DNA of 18,975 bases from JAQVOO01 sp964524755 (lineage in GTDB: Bacteria; Spirochaetota; Spirochaetia; Sphaerochaetales; Sphaerochaetaceae), in the NCBI GenBank assembly GCA_964524755.1, contig CAZGDR010000036.1, forward strand, positions 1 to 18,975, written 5' to 3'. Below are positions 1 through 7,278 of the stretch, piece after piece (the first letter of the stretch is position 1; every line of letters starts with the position of its first letter). Position numbers and translations under genes: made by a program. The notes under the pieces were generated by a model. That model did not search any database. It worked only from the letters and a program-made list of their open reading frames with translations, and was not told the DNA's origin.

Positions 1-32
1 GAGGTGATAGGGGGATAACTATTGTCCAACGC

Positions 33-61
33 TTGACAATCTTTTCCTTGCTCACTATAGT
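33..61 (+). promoter_or_regulatory. Strong sigma70-type promoter for the zinc-ribbon gene
   Basis: TTGACA at 33-38 is followed by a 17-nt spacer and TATAGT at 56-61. This is a perfect -35 and a 5/6 -10 at ideal spacing. Transcription should begin near position 68, giving a leader of about 30 nt that contains the ribosome-binding site AAGGAG at 87-92. It is the best promoter match in the window. Confidence 0.8.
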
Positions 62-98
62 CATACCGTATTGATTTCCAGTTTTTAAGGAGTATTTC

Positions 99-269
99 AT
101 GGCTAAAGCACATAGAGGAGCCGGTATCAGAGATCAAAAATCCCAAGGTCGAGGCGATTGTCCTGTTTGCAAACGAACAGCAATTAAAGTTTTATATGAA
201 CAAGAAATTGACGGAACAAAATCGATGGTTTGCAAGCAATGCAACGCAACCCTAAAAAACGCAAAATAA
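99..269 (+). CDS. Small zinc-ribbon protein (56 aa), function unknown
   Basis: The ATG at 99 follows AAGGAG at 87-92 with 6-nt spacing, and TAA is at 267-269. The protein is 56 aa and basic. Its N-terminus reads MAKAHRGAGIR, which looks like a small ribosomal protein. Four cysteines form two CxxC pairs, C21-C24 (CPVC) and C45-C48 (CKQC), 20 residues apart: the layout of a zinc ribbon that binds one zinc ion. It has no signal peptide or membrane segment, so it should be cytoplasmic. It has its own strong promoter upstream and an intrinsic terminator downstream, so it is probably expressed alone and abundantly. I recall similar short proteins in other spirochaetes but know no assigned function. 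A role on the ribosome or RNA polymerase is inference only. Most gene finders could drop it because of its size. Confidence 0.85.
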   Translation: MAKAHRGAGIRDQKSQGRGDCPVCKRTAIKVLYEQEIDGTKSMVCKQCNATLKNAK

Positions 270-278
270 TATTGCTTG

Positions 279-306
279 TTGAACAGAATGAGGCTGTCGT
301 TATAGG
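279..306 (+). promoter_or_regulatory. Possible murC operon promoter overlapping the terminator
   Basis: TTGAAC at 279-284, a 16-nt spacer and TATAGG at 301-306 match the consensus at 4/6 and 4/6. The -10 lies in the loop and right arm of the preceding terminator. Initiation near 313 would give a leader of about 26 nt carrying AAGGGGGAG just before murC. The match is modest; read-through from the upstream promoter is the alternative. Confidence 0.3.
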
Positions 307-319
307 GCAGTCTTTTTTC
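291..319 (+). terminator. Intrinsic terminator after the zinc-ribbon gene
   Basis: The stem pairs 291-298 with 306-313 (AGGCTGTC against GGCAGTCT, including two G-U pairs) around a 7-nt loop. It is followed by a run of T at 313-318. It starts 22 nt after the zinc-ribbon stop codon and ends before the murC ribosome-binding site, so it should separate the two transcription units at least partly. Confidence 0.7.
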
Positions 320-338
320 TTTTAAGGGGGAGCAGATA

Positions 339-1766
339 ATGGGTTTCCTCACTAATCTACAGGATAAAAAACTCTTTTTAGTGGGCATCAAGGGGACAGG
401 GATGGCCACCTTGGCTTGTAAGCTTGCTCAAATTGGAGTACATGTGACCGGCTCAGATGTCCCTGAGCAATTTGCCACAGAGGTGATCCTGAGAACTGCC
501 AATATTTCTTGGTTTGAGACCTTTACCGCTGAAGTTATTCCACCCGACTGTTCTATGGTAATTTATAGTGCTGCCTATAGTACAAATGAACAGATAGAGT
601 GGGCCCTACACCATGATATTCCTTTGTTCAGTTATCCTCAATTTATTGCACAGTTAAGCCAAACCCTACCAACTTTCGGAGTTGCTGGTACTCATGGAAA
701 AACTACGGCAAGTGGGAGTCTCGATTGGATACTGCAAAAAACCGGGCTCTCCTACCTTGCTTTATACGGATCGCATCTTAGAGGAGAGATAACCCCTTTT
801 AAGCTAGATGATGAGACTATATGTATTCTTGAAGCCTGTGAATATCGCGATCATTTTCTTGCATATACAATCCAAGGAGTTTTGGTTGTTACTATTGAAC
901 ATGATCATCCCGATTGGTTCAAAGATGAAGAACAGACCCTTGAATCCTTTAAAAAACTACTTTTTTCTCTTCCCGCCCAAGGTTTGGTAGTCTGCGGCAC
1001 CGATTCTGCCTCAAGCCGTGCTTTAATTGACTGGACACGGGTAGAACGTCCCGACCTTGTGCTCATTACCTATGGAGAGCATCCCTCCAGTCTGTTGCGC
1101 CTCGAATATGTGGAAGAGCGGGCGTATCAGTTACAACCCCTAAAGGGAGTGTACCTGACACCATATGCTTCGATTCCCCTTACTCTCGATTTGATAGGAG
1201 CGGCGATTTTTGGTTCCTGCATACTATTACAGAGGGACCATGTGGCTTTTGATTTGCCCCAACTCCTTAGCAATCCTATCCTTCCGGCGTTATTGGCTGA
1301 AAACTCCTCCTTCCCTGGGTGTGCTGGCCGCATAGAACCATTGTTTGAAATTGATGATGTGATCTATATCAATGATTATGCTCATCATCCGAGTGAAATT
1401 ACGGCCTCGATAGAAAATCTCAGGGGCCATTATCCTGAATATCGGTTGGTAGTGGTGTTTTTCCCCCATACAGTTTCACGGACACAAGCTTTTTGGCAAG
1501 GGTTTGTAGATGCTCTTTGTCTAGCGGATGAAGTAGTAATGCGTCCCATTGCCGCCTCTGCGCGCCACGACGGAGATCCCACTCTGACAAAGACCCTAGC
1601 TCAACAATTAGCCGACGCCATAGGGGCACACTATAGTGAAACTGAGGATGATGTAGTGGCAACTGTTGCTCAAGTGTTGCGCCCCGGCGACCTCTGCGTT
1701 ACCATGGGGGCGGGAAACACCCATGGGTTTGCGCAACGCATAGCAGACTGGAGAAGGAGTACATAA
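339..1766 (+). CDS. murC: UDP-N-acetylmuramate--L-alanine ligase (MurC family)
   Basis: MurC adds L-alanine to UDP-N-acetylmuramate with ATP, the first step of the peptidoglycan stem peptide, in the cytoplasm. The 475 residues show the Mur-ligase plan. A Rossmann-like UDP-binding start carries VGIKGTGMA (15-23). The ATP P-loop GVAGTHGKTT is at 114-123, with Lys121 and the MurC/Mpl-type His. EACEYRDHFL (165-174) matches the acidic magnesium site as written in clostridial and spirochaetal MurC. The C-terminal domain has YINDYAHHPSEI (343-354) and ends with MGAGN (456-460). The length is normal. The ATG is preceded by AAGGGGGAG about 7 nt away. It leads the operon and its TAA shares one base with the yicC ATG (TAATG), suggesting translational coupling. 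Mpl, the murein tripeptide ligase, is the main alternative, but the EACEY form favours MurC. Confidence 0.85.
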   Translation: MGFLTNLQDKKLFLVGIKGTGMATLACKLAQIGVHVTGSDVPEQFATEVILRTANISWFETFTAEVIPPDCSMVIYSAAYSTNEQIEWALHHDIPLFSYPQFIAQLSQTLPTFGVAGTHGKTTASGSLDWILQKTGLSYLALYGSHLRGEITPFKLDDETICILEACEYRDHFLAYTIQGVLVVTIEHDHPDWFKDEEQTLESFKKLLFSLPAQGLVVCGTDSASSRALIDWTRVERPDLVLITYGEHPSSLLRLEYVEERAYQLQPLKGVYLTPYASIPLTLDLIGAAIFGSCILLQRDHVAFDLPQLLSNPILPALLAENSSFPGCAGRIEPLFEIDDVIYINDYAHHPSEITASIENLRGHYPEYRLVVVFFPHTVSRTQAFWQGFVDALCLADEVVMRPIAASARHDGDPTLTKTLAQQLADAIGAHYSETEDDVVATVAQVLRPGDLCVTMGAGNTHGFAQRIADWRRST

Positions 1767-2635
1767 TGCTGAGCATGACCGGGTTTGGCAGTGGTGAGCT
1801 GTTGACAGAAAATTTTTTATTAACCGTTGAAGTTAAATCATATAATAGTCGTTATTTAGAGATAGTACATACAATTCATCCTATCCTTTCCCAGTTTGAG
1901 CTGGCTATTGATGAAAGAATTAAGAGTGTAGTATCACGGGGACGAGTAGAGGTGTATATCCGTTTACACCAATTGCAAACTGATGTCTCCTTACGCGTGG
2001 ATGAAGGAGCTGTGAGCCGTTATAAAACAGCTTTTGCTACCATAACTCGTCTGGCGGAGCTAAAAGAAGAAGCTACATTGCAAGATTATATGTTAGCAGA
2101 TGGGATATTAGTTCCCCTGCGAAATACCAATGCCACTCAGTATGAAGATGCTTTATTTACTCTGATGGACCAAGCTTTAGAGGCCTTGAAATCATCAAAG
2201 GAACGTGAAGGAGAGGCAACGAAGTTGAATTTGGCGCAACTAGGTGATCAAATGCAAGCAGGGCTTGATATTGTAAAATCACATGCAGGAGCTTTAGAAG
2301 AAAAACTGAAAGAAAATTTATTCAATCGGTTTGACGAGTTGTTGAGCTCTAAAGGATACGATGAGAATCGTTTTCTTCAAGAGGTGGCTATCCTTTTGTC
2401 CAAATATTCTGTTAATGAAGAAATAGTTCGTTTGCAAACCCATATTGAAGCATTTCATGATTTATTGGGATCTAATGAACCAGTAGGGAGACGCCTAGAT
2501 TTTTTATCACAAGAGATGAATCGTGAAATAAATACGATTGGAAGTAAAAGCATTATGATAGAAATAAGTCAGCAAGTTATTATGTTAAAAGATAATCTTG
2601 AGAATATACGAGAACAAGTTCGTAATATAGAATAA
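1766..2635 (+). CDS. yicC: YicC/YloC-family endoribonuclease
   Basis: The 289-residue protein has both family signatures: the start MLSMTGFGSG with NSRYLEI at 27-33, and a C-terminal domain (about 200-289) with GRRLDFLSQEMNREINTIGSK (241-261) ending in IREQVRNIE. YicC proteins are cytoplasmic, form ring-like multimers and have been reported as endoribonucleases acting in RNA turnover. One departure is visible: the family's usual D-I/V-T-E-E-L-x-R-L stretch reads SVNEEIVRL at 215-223, so the leading Asp is Ser. Glu218 and Glu219 remain. The gene overlaps the murC stop by one base and lies 13 nt before cmk. It is visibly more AT-rich than murC. The family assignment is secure; the biochemical activity is from the literature on homologues. 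Confidence 0.9.
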   Translation: MLSMTGFGSGELLTENFLLTVEVKSYNSRYLEIVHTIHPILSQFELAIDERIKSVVSRGRVEVYIRLHQLQTDVSLRVDEGAVSRYKTAFATITRLAELKEEATLQDYMLADGILVPLRNTNATQYEDALFTLMDQALEALKSSKEREGEATKLNLAQLGDQMQAGLDIVKSHAGALEEKLKENLFNRFDELLSSKGYDENRFLQEVAILLSKYSVNEEIVRLQTHIEAFHDLLGSNEPVGRRLDFLSQEMNREINTIGSKSIMIEISQQVIMLKDNLENIREQVRNIE

Positions 2636-2648
2636 TTCGGAGTCAGGC

Positions 2649-3173
2649 ATGAGAGTAGCAATTTCAGGAAGAAGCGGATGTGGAAATACGACAGTGAGTA
2701 CCTTAGTCGCAGAGGCTAAAGGGTATCCGCTCATAAATTTTACTTTTCGCAATCTTGCTAAAGAGCGCGGCATTGATTTTTGGACCTTTTGTAAGTTGGC
2801 CGAAGAAGATGATTCCATAGATCGTGAATTGGATGCTAGGCAGGTTGCCATGGCCTTAGCTGAAGATAATTGTGTGCTAGGTTCTCGTTTAGCTATCTGG
2901 GTACTGCAAGAGGCCGATTTAAAGGTATATCTACAAGCTTCTTTAGAAGAACGAGTGCGAAGAATCCATACGCGGGAGGGTGGTTCAAAAGAGGATCGGA
3001 TGCATGAAACCAGAAGACGGGATGCCTATGATACAGCCCGTTATAAACGGATATATGGCATAGATAACACCAATCCTTCAGTAGCTGATTTGATAATTGA
3101 GACTGATTTATTGTCCCCCGAGGAAGTCGCTGAAAGAATAGTAGAAGAGATCAACAGGAGGCTAGAGAGGTAA
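2649..3173 (+). CDS. cmk: Cytidylate kinase, archaeal/type-2 form with altered Walker A
   Basis: The 174-residue protein resembles the short, archaeal-type CMP kinases that phosphorylate CMP/dCMP with ATP. It lacks the NMP-binding insertion of the usual bacterial Cmk of about 220 aa. The nucleotide loop is GRSGCGNTT (7-15). The residue that should be the Walker A lysine is Asn13 (codon AAT). Further family features are INFTFRNLAKERG (29-41), VLGSRLAIWV (76-85), the lid-like segment LEERVRRIHTREG (99-111) rich in Arg, and DAYDTARYKRIYGID (129-143). I recall the GNTT version in other spirochaetes, so it is probably inherited rather than an error. The ATG sits 11 nt after yicC with GGAGTCAGGC as a weak ribosome-binding site. 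The alternative is a kinase-fold protein with changed nucleotide chemistry. Confidence 0.8.
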   Translation: MRVAISGRSGCGNTTVSTLVAEAKGYPLINFTFRNLAKERGIDFWTFCKLAEEDDSIDRELDARQVAMALAEDNCVLGSRLAIWVLQEADLKVYLQASLEERVRRIHTREGGSKEDRMHETRRRDAYDTARYKRIYGIDNTNPSVADLIIETDLLSPEEVAERIVEEINRRLER

Positions 3174-3259
3174 CTTTTACCCCTACTAGCCAAAATAATA
3201 AAAATAGCGTAATATAGTTAAGTTGCGAAGAATATTAAACCGTGCTAAGGAGATTCACT

Positions 3260-3457
3260 TTGAGCATACCGATAGATGTACTTATCGATAAAGAAAACAA
3301 TGTATATGAAATGACGTGTGTCGCCATCAGCTTGTCCAATATCTTGGCAGCAAATGGCGATGAAGAAATTGAGAACAACGACGAAAAAGTAGTTTCGCTT
3401 GTGCTGCAGAGAGTATTGACAGAAGATTTTGAATACACCGTTGACGATAAGGAGTAA
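3260..3457 (+). CDS. rpoZ: Divergent RNA polymerase omega-like small protein
   Basis: The start is the TTG at 3260, because AAGGAG at 3247-3252 sits 7 nt before it. The upstream in-frame GTG at 3242 would put that ribosome-binding site inside the gene. The protein is 65 aa and acidic, starting MSIPIDVLID. Its layout follows omega: NVYEMTCVAISLSNIL resembles the omega segment RYELxxVAAKRARQL, and KVVSLVLQRVLTEDFEY resembles KPVxxALREIAxGKI. The arginines and the REI motif are largely lost. Spirochaetal omega proteins as I remember them look like this and often sit near cmk/miaA. If correct, it is the small core subunit that helps fold beta'. It lies in the murC-miaA operon and its 3' end contains the ribosome-binding site for miaA. 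The assignment is by pattern, not by strong identity. Confidence 0.6.
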   Translation: MSIPIDVLIDKENNVYEMTCVAISLSNILAANGDEEIENNDEKVVSLVLQRVLTEDFEYTVDDKE

Positions 3458-4358
3458 TCCTCTGATTTTCCTTTTCGGCCCGACAGGTGTAGGCAAGACA
3501 GAGCTACTTCAGCAGTTATTTACCAAACATTTTGCAGTAGTTAACGCCGATTCTAAGCAGATTTACCGCTATATGAATATTGGATCTGCTAAACCAGAAC
3601 CGGCTTTACTCCAAGAAATCCCCCATTACCTCATTGATATTAAAGACCCTTGGGAGCAATTCTCAGTGGGTGCGTTTGTGAAACTAGCTGATCAGGCTTG
3701 CCTGGAAATAAGAGACCAAGGTAAAGTTCCCATTATTAGTGGAGGTACAGCCTACTACTTTAAACAATTCTATTTTGGCTTACCTAAATCTCCTAAAAGT
3801 GACCCCGTCACACGCTCCAAAATAGCAGGGTTAGTTAAAACACATGGGTTAGAGTGGTGTTATTCACGACTACAGACTATTGACCCTATATCTGCAGAGC
3901 GAATTCACCCCGCCGACAGTTATCGTATTACACGAGCTTTAGAAGTGTATGAGGCTGCAGGGCGTCCGCTTTCTAGTTTTTCAATTCCTCATAAAGCACG
4001 AGAGGGAATGAACCCTCTTATTATTGGTTTAACTCGTGATAAAGCTGAGTTAGAAAAACGAATTGTGGAGCGGGTGAAGAGCATGTTCTCCAAAGGTCTA
4101 GAACAAGAAATAGAACAGTTGATGGAGATGGGTGCTCAGGCAGATTGGCCTGGCATGCAGGGGATTGGATACCGTGAGTTCTTTATAGCAAAAGAAAATC
4201 CTGACATGGCTACAGAAGATATTGCTCAACTGATCATTCGTAACAGCCGCTTGTATGCTAAGCGACAGATGACATTCTTTAAATCCTTACCCAACGTTCA
4301 GTGGGTTCACCCCGATGACACAGAGACCCTTACTACCTTAGCGAAACCCTATCTTTAG
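3429..4358 (+). CDS. miaA: tRNA dimethylallyltransferase
   Basis: MiaA transfers the dimethylallyl group of DMAPP to A37 of tRNAs that read UNN codons, in the cytoplasm. From the TTG at 3429 the protein has 309 residues. It shows the P-loop GPTGVGKT (17-24), DSKQIYRYMNIGSAKP (41-56, with the catalytic Asp), PHYLID (65-70), GGTAYYFK (105-112; usually GGTGLY), RALEVYEAAGRP, GIGYREFF and RLYAKRQMTFF near the C-terminus. The start is unclear. The only good ribosome-binding site, AAGGAG at 3449-3454, lies 7 nt before an in-frame CTG at 3462, which would give a 298-aa protein beginning close to the P-loop. TTG 3429 and TTG 3441 lack one and lie inside the omega-like gene. I list the longer conventional form. 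The stop interlocks with that of the gene on the other strand. Confidence 0.9.
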   Translation: MNTPLTIRSNPLIFLFGPTGVGKTELLQQLFTKHFAVVNADSKQIYRYMNIGSAKPEPALLQEIPHYLIDIKDPWEQFSVGAFVKLADQACLEIRDQGKVPIISGGTAYYFKQFYFGLPKSPKSDPVTRSKIAGLVKTHGLEWCYSRLQTIDPISAERIHPADSYRITRALEVYEAAGRPLSSFSIPHKAREGMNPLIIGLTRDKAELEKRIVERVKSMFSKGLEQEIEQLMEMGAQADWPGMQGIGYREFFIAKENPDMATEDIAQLIIRNSRLYAKRQMTFFKSLPNVQWVHPDDTETLTTLAKPYL

Positions 4359-5821
4359 TCTTTTGGAAGAGATAGCAATCGATTCTCCTTGGAATAGGTT
4401 TCTACTTTATGCGTAGCCAATAGAGTCTCTTTTATAGGGGTTATATTAGTTATTTGCCAGTACCCTTTGGTATTTCTAAAATCAAAATCGATAATTCTTT
4501 CTATCTCATGTAGCAATAAAAATCCTGGTGTAGATTCTTCTTCTCCATCAAGAAGAGGTGAGAGGGTGTGTAAAACTGCTCGAAACGTTGATTCATCTAT
4601 TTGGATGATTTCTGCACTGAGCGTACCATAAACCATAGAGGTTTCAGGAATTGCAGGTTTACCTTGTTCCCACCATGTATCAGCTCGCATGACTGGATCA
4701 ACCCCTTCATATGCTTGGCGGACTTTTGTACTCACAAACAACCCAGAAACTTCCATCTCGTAGGGATTCTTAGTTCCTCTAGCTAAACTAGCCCCCATAT
4801 TAGATACGTCCAAAGAATTCTGGGCCTCAATAAACTCATAAATGATTTGTGGAGGGGACATTCCAGCAGTGCTAGGAGGCTGGAGTTCTCGATACACTAT
4901 AGTGCCAATGATTGAAAAAACGAGAATCGCAATAAGCGATGTCGTTACCACCAACGCACCTCGTTTTCTCCAAAATATTCTTCTCGTTGCCCTTCTATGT
5001 TGGCTCGTTCTAAATTCCTGCACGTTTCGATGTTGCTGTTCCAAAACTTCAAGAGGTTGGCTTTCGTCCGTTGTGGGCCAATTCAAGGCAGCTGTCTTTT
5101 CCAACCACCATGAAAGATTTTCCTCTGCACTATAAGCTGCTGATACCTGTTCTCGCTGTTCTTTCGGTTCCATCGCTAGGACCCAGTCAATCCATTGGGC
5201 ACTTTCTGAGTTTAGCGCAGTGAACCCTAATGCAAGGGGAAGATGACGCCAGCGGTCTTCTCGTACATCAGCATCTTCAAAGGGGGCAAACCCCGTTACA
5301 GCTTGGTATAAAAATTGGGTGAATTGGTGACAGAGACCAAAAGGATGTTCCACGTTGGGCTTAAAATAACGTCCTAGGTGGAAGAAACGATCTGCATCCG
5401 AAGTTGAAAAAAGCATGATTTGAGATAAGGATTCGGGTAATAGCAGGAAACCTCCTTCCTCGAGAAAGAACATTCTCCATGTTTCTAAAAATCCATTTGT
5501 AGGGTGGACGAACCCAGCAGGAACCTTTTGTAGAGCTTCTGCTAAAGAACGTAGTAACGTATAGGCCTGTGGACGTAAAGAACGGTTGATTTCACTAAAA
5601 GGGAGGATAGCAAGACGGTCAAAAACAAGAAACCTCTCTTCTCCTCGATCTGATATCGATTGCCAGTACCACGGTGTAACCTCATCATCACGGACAATGT
5701 AACCACACGACTTTTCACCAGTCATGAGATGTTTGGGTAATTCTCCACTTGAGGAACCAATGCAAATACTAGTCATCGGTGTATCTTTTATAATGGTGTG
5801 TGCAATCGTAATACTATCCAT
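4355..5821 (-). CDS. Single-pass membrane protein with kinase-like N-terminal domain
   Basis: I do not recognise a named family. The ATG at 5821 is preferred over the TTG at 5824 because AGGAG lies 7 nt before it. The protein is then 488 aa. Residues 1-250 look like a degenerate protein-kinase fold: FVHPTNGFLETW (about 104-115) and GGFLLLPESL (123-132) stand where the catalytic loop and DFG would be. CHQFTQFLYQAVTGFAPFED (164-183) resembles the C-lobe helix followed by TG-xPF. The kinase Asp residues are missing, so any kinase identity is as a pseudokinase. A basic stretch (RRATRRIFWRKRG, 276-288) precedes one membrane segment (about 289-309), which puts the N-terminal domain in the cytoplasm. 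The outer domain (about 320-488) starts with a helix like those of NTF2-like folds. The gene is coupled to rqcH by TGATG. The function is unknown. Confidence 0.75.
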   Translation of the reverse strand: MDSITIAHTIIKDTPMTSICIGSSSGELPKHLMTGEKSCGYIVRDDEVTPWYWQSISDRGEERFLVFDRLAILPFSEINRSLRPQAYTLLRSLAEALQKVPAGFVHPTNGFLETWRMFFLEEGGFLLLPESLSQIMLFSTSDADRFFHLGRYFKPNVEHPFGLCHQFTQFLYQAVTGFAPFEDADVREDRWRHLPLALGFTALNSESAQWIDWVLAMEPKEQREQVSAAYSAEENLSWWLEKTAALNWPTTDESQPLEVLEQQHRNVQEFRTSQHRRATRRIFWRKRGALVVTTSLIAILVFSIIGTIVYRELQPPSTAGMSPPQIIYEFIEAQNSLDVSNMGASLARGTKNPYEMEVSGLFVSTKVRQAYEGVDPVMRADTWWEQGKPAIPETSMVYGTLSAEIIQIDESTFRAVLHTLSPLLDGEEESTPGFLLLHEIERIIDFDFRNTKGYWQITNITPIKETLLATHKVETYSKENRLLSLPKD

Positions 5822-7278
5822 CAATTGGCTCCTGTTTCATTGGTTGAAAATAATCGTTTAATGCGTTCTTCATCTAGCTGTATACTAACATTTTTTTCCT
5901 GAGAGGGGAGGACTAATCCTTTTTTTCCTCCCTTAGGGCGTCTTAGATGTTTGACTTGGGTGTAATACAAGTCCGCTTTACCAGCTTCTTTAGCTTTGGA
6001 ATAAAGGACGGCTAAGTTGCCTGCATCAAGAATAGTTTCCAGTGGTATTGTTTTTCCTGCGAGTGCTTTAATAAAGACAAAACCACCAGGTACATCTCGT
6101 GTGTGCATCCACCAATCATTGCCGCGTGTCCAACGACGCAGTAATTCTTCATTTTCTTTGGCATTACGCCCCACTAAAATAGTAAAAGGTCCAGAGGTAA
6201 AATGTAATCCTGGAGCTTCTGTGTAGGTTTTAGCAGTACTTTGAACATTCTGGCGTGGTTTTAGATAGGCTTCTAGAAGTTTTTGATCAGGTTTTCCCGT
6301 TGTTTCTAATGGAGCAAGGAGTTTGGCACATTGTTCTTTTTTCTCCATTAAACGTTTGTGCATAGTTTCTCGTTCTGTATTAGCATGTTTCCAGGCCGAT
6401 TTGCCTCTCTCAAATTTGCGATAATATGCTTCTATATTTTCTCCTACATCTAGAGCAGGATCTAATGCAATCGTAACACTGGCTCCTTCTTCTCGATAAT
6501 CGGGAACAGTGGTCCATGCTTGGTATGGGTGTATCAAGGTTGCTGAAGATGCGAGCAAGTCTCCACTTATCCGATAGCTCTCATAGTTGCTGGTCTGTGC
6601 TATCCGTTTTTCAATTTGTGCAAGTTGGGTTTTAAGTCCAGCAAGTTCTTCATCGCATTTTCGCTCTGCCTGCTCAATGAGGTTGTCGAACACTTGAGTC
6701 CGGCCCTGTTGGTACGATTGCTCAATGAACTGATTGAAACTCATCTCTGCAGGAAAGTCTCGTACTGGAAAACTACCATCATCGGGGCCTAGAGGGGCTT
6801 CAGGCAAGAGTAGGGGATTACCCGCTACTTCCCCGCGCTTGGGGCGACGATAGAGGAGTTCTTGGATAACCATATTTGCATCACAAACAATGACATTTGC
6901 ACCGGGACCACTATAAAAGCGGAGAACGAGGTTGTACATAATATCTTTTTTAGCCAGTTGTAATAGTAGAATTCGATCACGCGCAGCCTGCTCTACCTTA
7001 ATGACTCGTGAACCTTCGATATGGGCCCTAAGATATTGAATAAAACGTTGTAATTTTTTTGTTTTATACTTTCTCGATTGGCGAGAGGGACCACTGAGAC
7101 GATGAATACGTGAGTTTGGAGTCCCCAATTCCATATATAATTCCCAAAACCCAGATTGGCTCTGGTACATTTCAAAAACTAAGGCATGAAACCCAATTTG
7201 GTGGGTACGTTGTATAAGGCTCCCTTCGAGAGGTAATTCAGAGACAATTCGTTCGATTTCACGCCAATTTAAGGACAT
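5821..7278 (-). CDS. rqcH: NFACT-domain protein, RqcH-type ribosome quality control factor
   Basis: RqcH/NEMF proteins bind the 50S subunit carrying a stalled peptidyl-tRNA and recruit tRNA-Ala to add C-terminal alanine tails. The 485 residues show the order NFACT-N (about 1-170), a helical coiled-coil middle (about 180-232 and 285-325) and NFACT-R (about 359-460). Key features are QRTHQIGFHALVF (23-35) and Asp101-Arg102 in ARDRILLLQL, matching the DR pair needed for tRNA binding in Bacillus RqcH. NFACT-R carries GRNAKENEELL (370-380), WWMHTRDVPGGFVFIK (389-404) and YTQVKHLRRPKG (439-450). It is shorter than Bacillus RqcH (about 570 aa), mainly in the middle. Older annotations call such proteins fibronectin-binding. 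Its ATG lies inside the folC 3' end (10-nt overlap) with GGAG 8 nt upstream. Confidence 0.8.
   Translation of the reverse strand: MSLNWREIERIVSELPLEGSLIQRTHQIGFHALVFEMYQSQSGFWELYMELGTPNSRIHRLSGPSRQSRKYKTKKLQRFIQYLRAHIEGSRVIKVEQAARDRILLLQLAKKDIMYNLVLRFYSGPGANVIVCDANMVIQELLYRRPKRGEVAGNPLLLPEAPLGPDDGSFPVRDFPAEMSFNQFIEQSYQQGRTQVFDNLIEQAERKCDEELAGLKTQLAQIEKRIAQTSNYESYRISGDLLASSATLIHPYQAWTTVPDYREEGASVTIALDPALDVGENIEAYYRKFERGKSAWKHANTERETMHKRLMEKKEQCAKLLAPLETTGKPDQKLLEAYLKPRQNVQSTAKTYTEAPGLHFTSGPFTILVGRNAKENEELLRRWTRGNDWWMHTRDVPGGFVFIKALAGKTIPLETILDAGNLAVLYSKAKEAGKADLYYTQVKHLRRPKGGKKGLVLPSQEKNVSIQLDEERIKRLFSTNETGAN

Noticed and set aside
3242..3259. GTG at 3242 as start of the omega-like gene
   Set aside because: It would place the AAGGAG ribosome-binding site inside the gene; TTG 3260 is correctly spaced from it.
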